NCBI GenBank assembly: GCA_030620095.1
Contig: JAUTXW010002106.1
Coordinates: 338,794 to 402,793 of the forward strand
DNA length: 64,000 bases
Direction: 5' to 3'
DNA from: Kuschelorhynchus macadamiae
Taxonomy: Eukaryota > Arthropoda > Insecta > Coleoptera > Curculionidae
Of the stretch, positions 62,700 to 64,000 are shown piece by piece (within the stretch, counting starts at the first letter, position 1; every line of letters begins with the position of its first letter). The notes under the pieces were generated by a model. It had not been told where the DNA came from. It did no database searches and saw only the letters and a program-made list of their open reading frames with translations. A program made the position numbers and the translations under genes.

Positions 62700-64000
62700 A
62701 AATATCATTCACTCTTTATTGTGGAATCGCATAGAAACTTTGGCTTTTTGGCGAACAGAATCAAATAAGAATATTAAGACAGATAAACTTTCGAAAAAGT
62801 ATGACAATCTCCTACGAAAGTCGAGTCAGCCACAAAAATCGTCAGTAGACGTCGATAAATTAGTACATAATATATCATCCTACAGTCTCTCAGAAAGTGA
62901 AAAATCCGTACTGAGTAAGGGTTTTAGTTTTGCGATATCTCCTAGGGAAATCTCGAAAGAAGAAATAATAGCTGGAGTGGAAGCTGTCCTTGACTCCTCT
63001 GAAGAAACAAAAGCAGAGGAGATTCGACAAGAAGTGGCAAGAATTTTAAGAACAAGCAAAACACCAAAACAAAACCTAAATGCCACTGAACAAAGGGCCC
63101 TAATAAACCTTCGAAAAAATAAAGACATCACAATCCTTCCAGCAGATAAAGGAAAACGCAACTGTGGTTATGAATACTCAAGATTACGTACAAAAAATGC
63201 AGGATATCCTACAAGACAATTGTTATAGGCCTGTTCCAAGGGACCCGACAACGTACCTAGAAAAACAACTAAAAATGAAATAAAAAGTTCACCAATAAAC
63301 CCCGAAATTCAACAAAAAATCATACCACGGGAAAAGTCGAGCAGATGTCCTAAACTCTATGGTTTACCAAAAATACACAAACCAGGGGCGCCTATCAGAC
63401 CAATTGTTAGTGCTGTTAATTCGCCGCTACAAAAACTGGAGAAATACCTTTCTGAAATTATGCAACCAACTGTAGAAAAAGCTGATTCATTTGTAAAAAA
63501 CTCGGAGCATTTCACTCGAATTATACGACATATCGTCCTTGAAAAAAACGATATCATAGCAAGCCTAGATGTCAAATCGTTATATCCCAGTATTCCAATC
63601 GACGAAGCATTGGACAAGATTGCTATGAACGAGGATTTCCAGGCACATATAATAGAACTCTCGGAGCATTGCCTCAAAAATACTTATTTTTCTTTCAACG
63701 GGCAAATGTATAAACAAATGGATGGTGCTCCAATGGGGTCCTCGCTATCACCAGTAGTCGCGAATTTATTTATGATATATCGAGAAAGAAGCTCTTGAGA
63801 AAGCAAGTTTAAAACCCAAATTATGGATTCGTTATGTGGATGACATATTTATTATATGGCAACATGGTCATGCAGAGCTCGAAAAATTTCTGACTCACGT
63901 AAATTCAATCCACCCCAGAATACAATTTACTCTAGAGCTAGAGGAAAACAACAAACTACCATTTTTAGATGTTTTGGTCACAAAACTACATAACGGACAT
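62700..64000 (+). pseudogene. PLE family 2, right arm of palindrome (cut by window end)
   Basis: Mirror copy of the left arm, very similar along its visible length, starting about AATATCATTCACTCTTTATT. Coding begins NRIETLAFWRTESNK. Compared with the left arm it has an extra A at about 63153 (frameshift after LPADKG), one A fewer at about 63261 and a 2-bp loss at about 63779 just after motif B. It keeps the reading of the N-terminal part (YDNLL) where the left arm has a stop. RT motifs A, B and RYVDDIFIIW (about 63830-63860) are present; GIY-YIG lies beyond the window. Confidence 0.88.

Overview
This is a 64 kb window of AT-rich eukaryotic DNA, almost certainly from an insect. The evidence is the transposon mix: GIY-YIG Penelope-like elements (PLEs), a ZMYM1-like hAT element, Tc1/mariner and several non-LTR LINE remnants. 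There is also a short (TTAGG)n tract of the insect telomere type, and many (TA)n arrays. A beetle is a guess only. I found no convincing host gene; almost everything identifiable is mobile or repetitive DNA, and the rest is plain AT-rich sequence.

Layout. 1-2.95 kb: a decayed hAT element (minus) inserted in a decayed RNase H-bearing LINE. 4.1-8.6 kb: a (TA)n array, then two near-identical copies of PLE family 1 head to head, then another (TA)n array. 8.6-11.0 kb: an older head-to-head pair of PLE family 2. 11-36 kb: satellite-like modules carrying a CGCCATTTTG box, foldback/MITE elements, a LINE tail and ribozyme-like retroelement tails. 37.6-42.9 kb: a DNA transposon with 33-bp terminal inverted repeats (TIRs), about eleven subterminal repeats and a spliced transposase-like gene carrying one frameshift. 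47.4-52 kb: LINE and Tc1/mariner remnants. 53-59 kb: tRNA-like repeats, a (TA)n-flanked inverted pair of ribozyme-like tails, a recent tandem duplication and foldbacks. 59.4-64 kb: a long (TA)n complex followed by a large palindrome of two PLE family 2 copies; its left arm keeps a nearly complete reverse transcriptase plus GIY-YIG protein.

Two observations stand out. First, the tails of at least four different retroelements share one 37-42 nt fold: helix I, an 8-nt core, helix II, then GAAACGT[C/T], then the helix I partner. This is the layout of a type I hammerhead ribozyme with a minimal stem III. In most copies the canonical C3-G8 pair appears replaced by U3-A8. Second, PLE-type elements recur as head-to-head pairs whose 3' ends face (TA)n arrays. 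Because (TA)n is self-complementary, this suggests two-sided priming from both ends of a broken TA tract. Both are inferences from reading the sequence and need folding, alignment and genome-wide tests.
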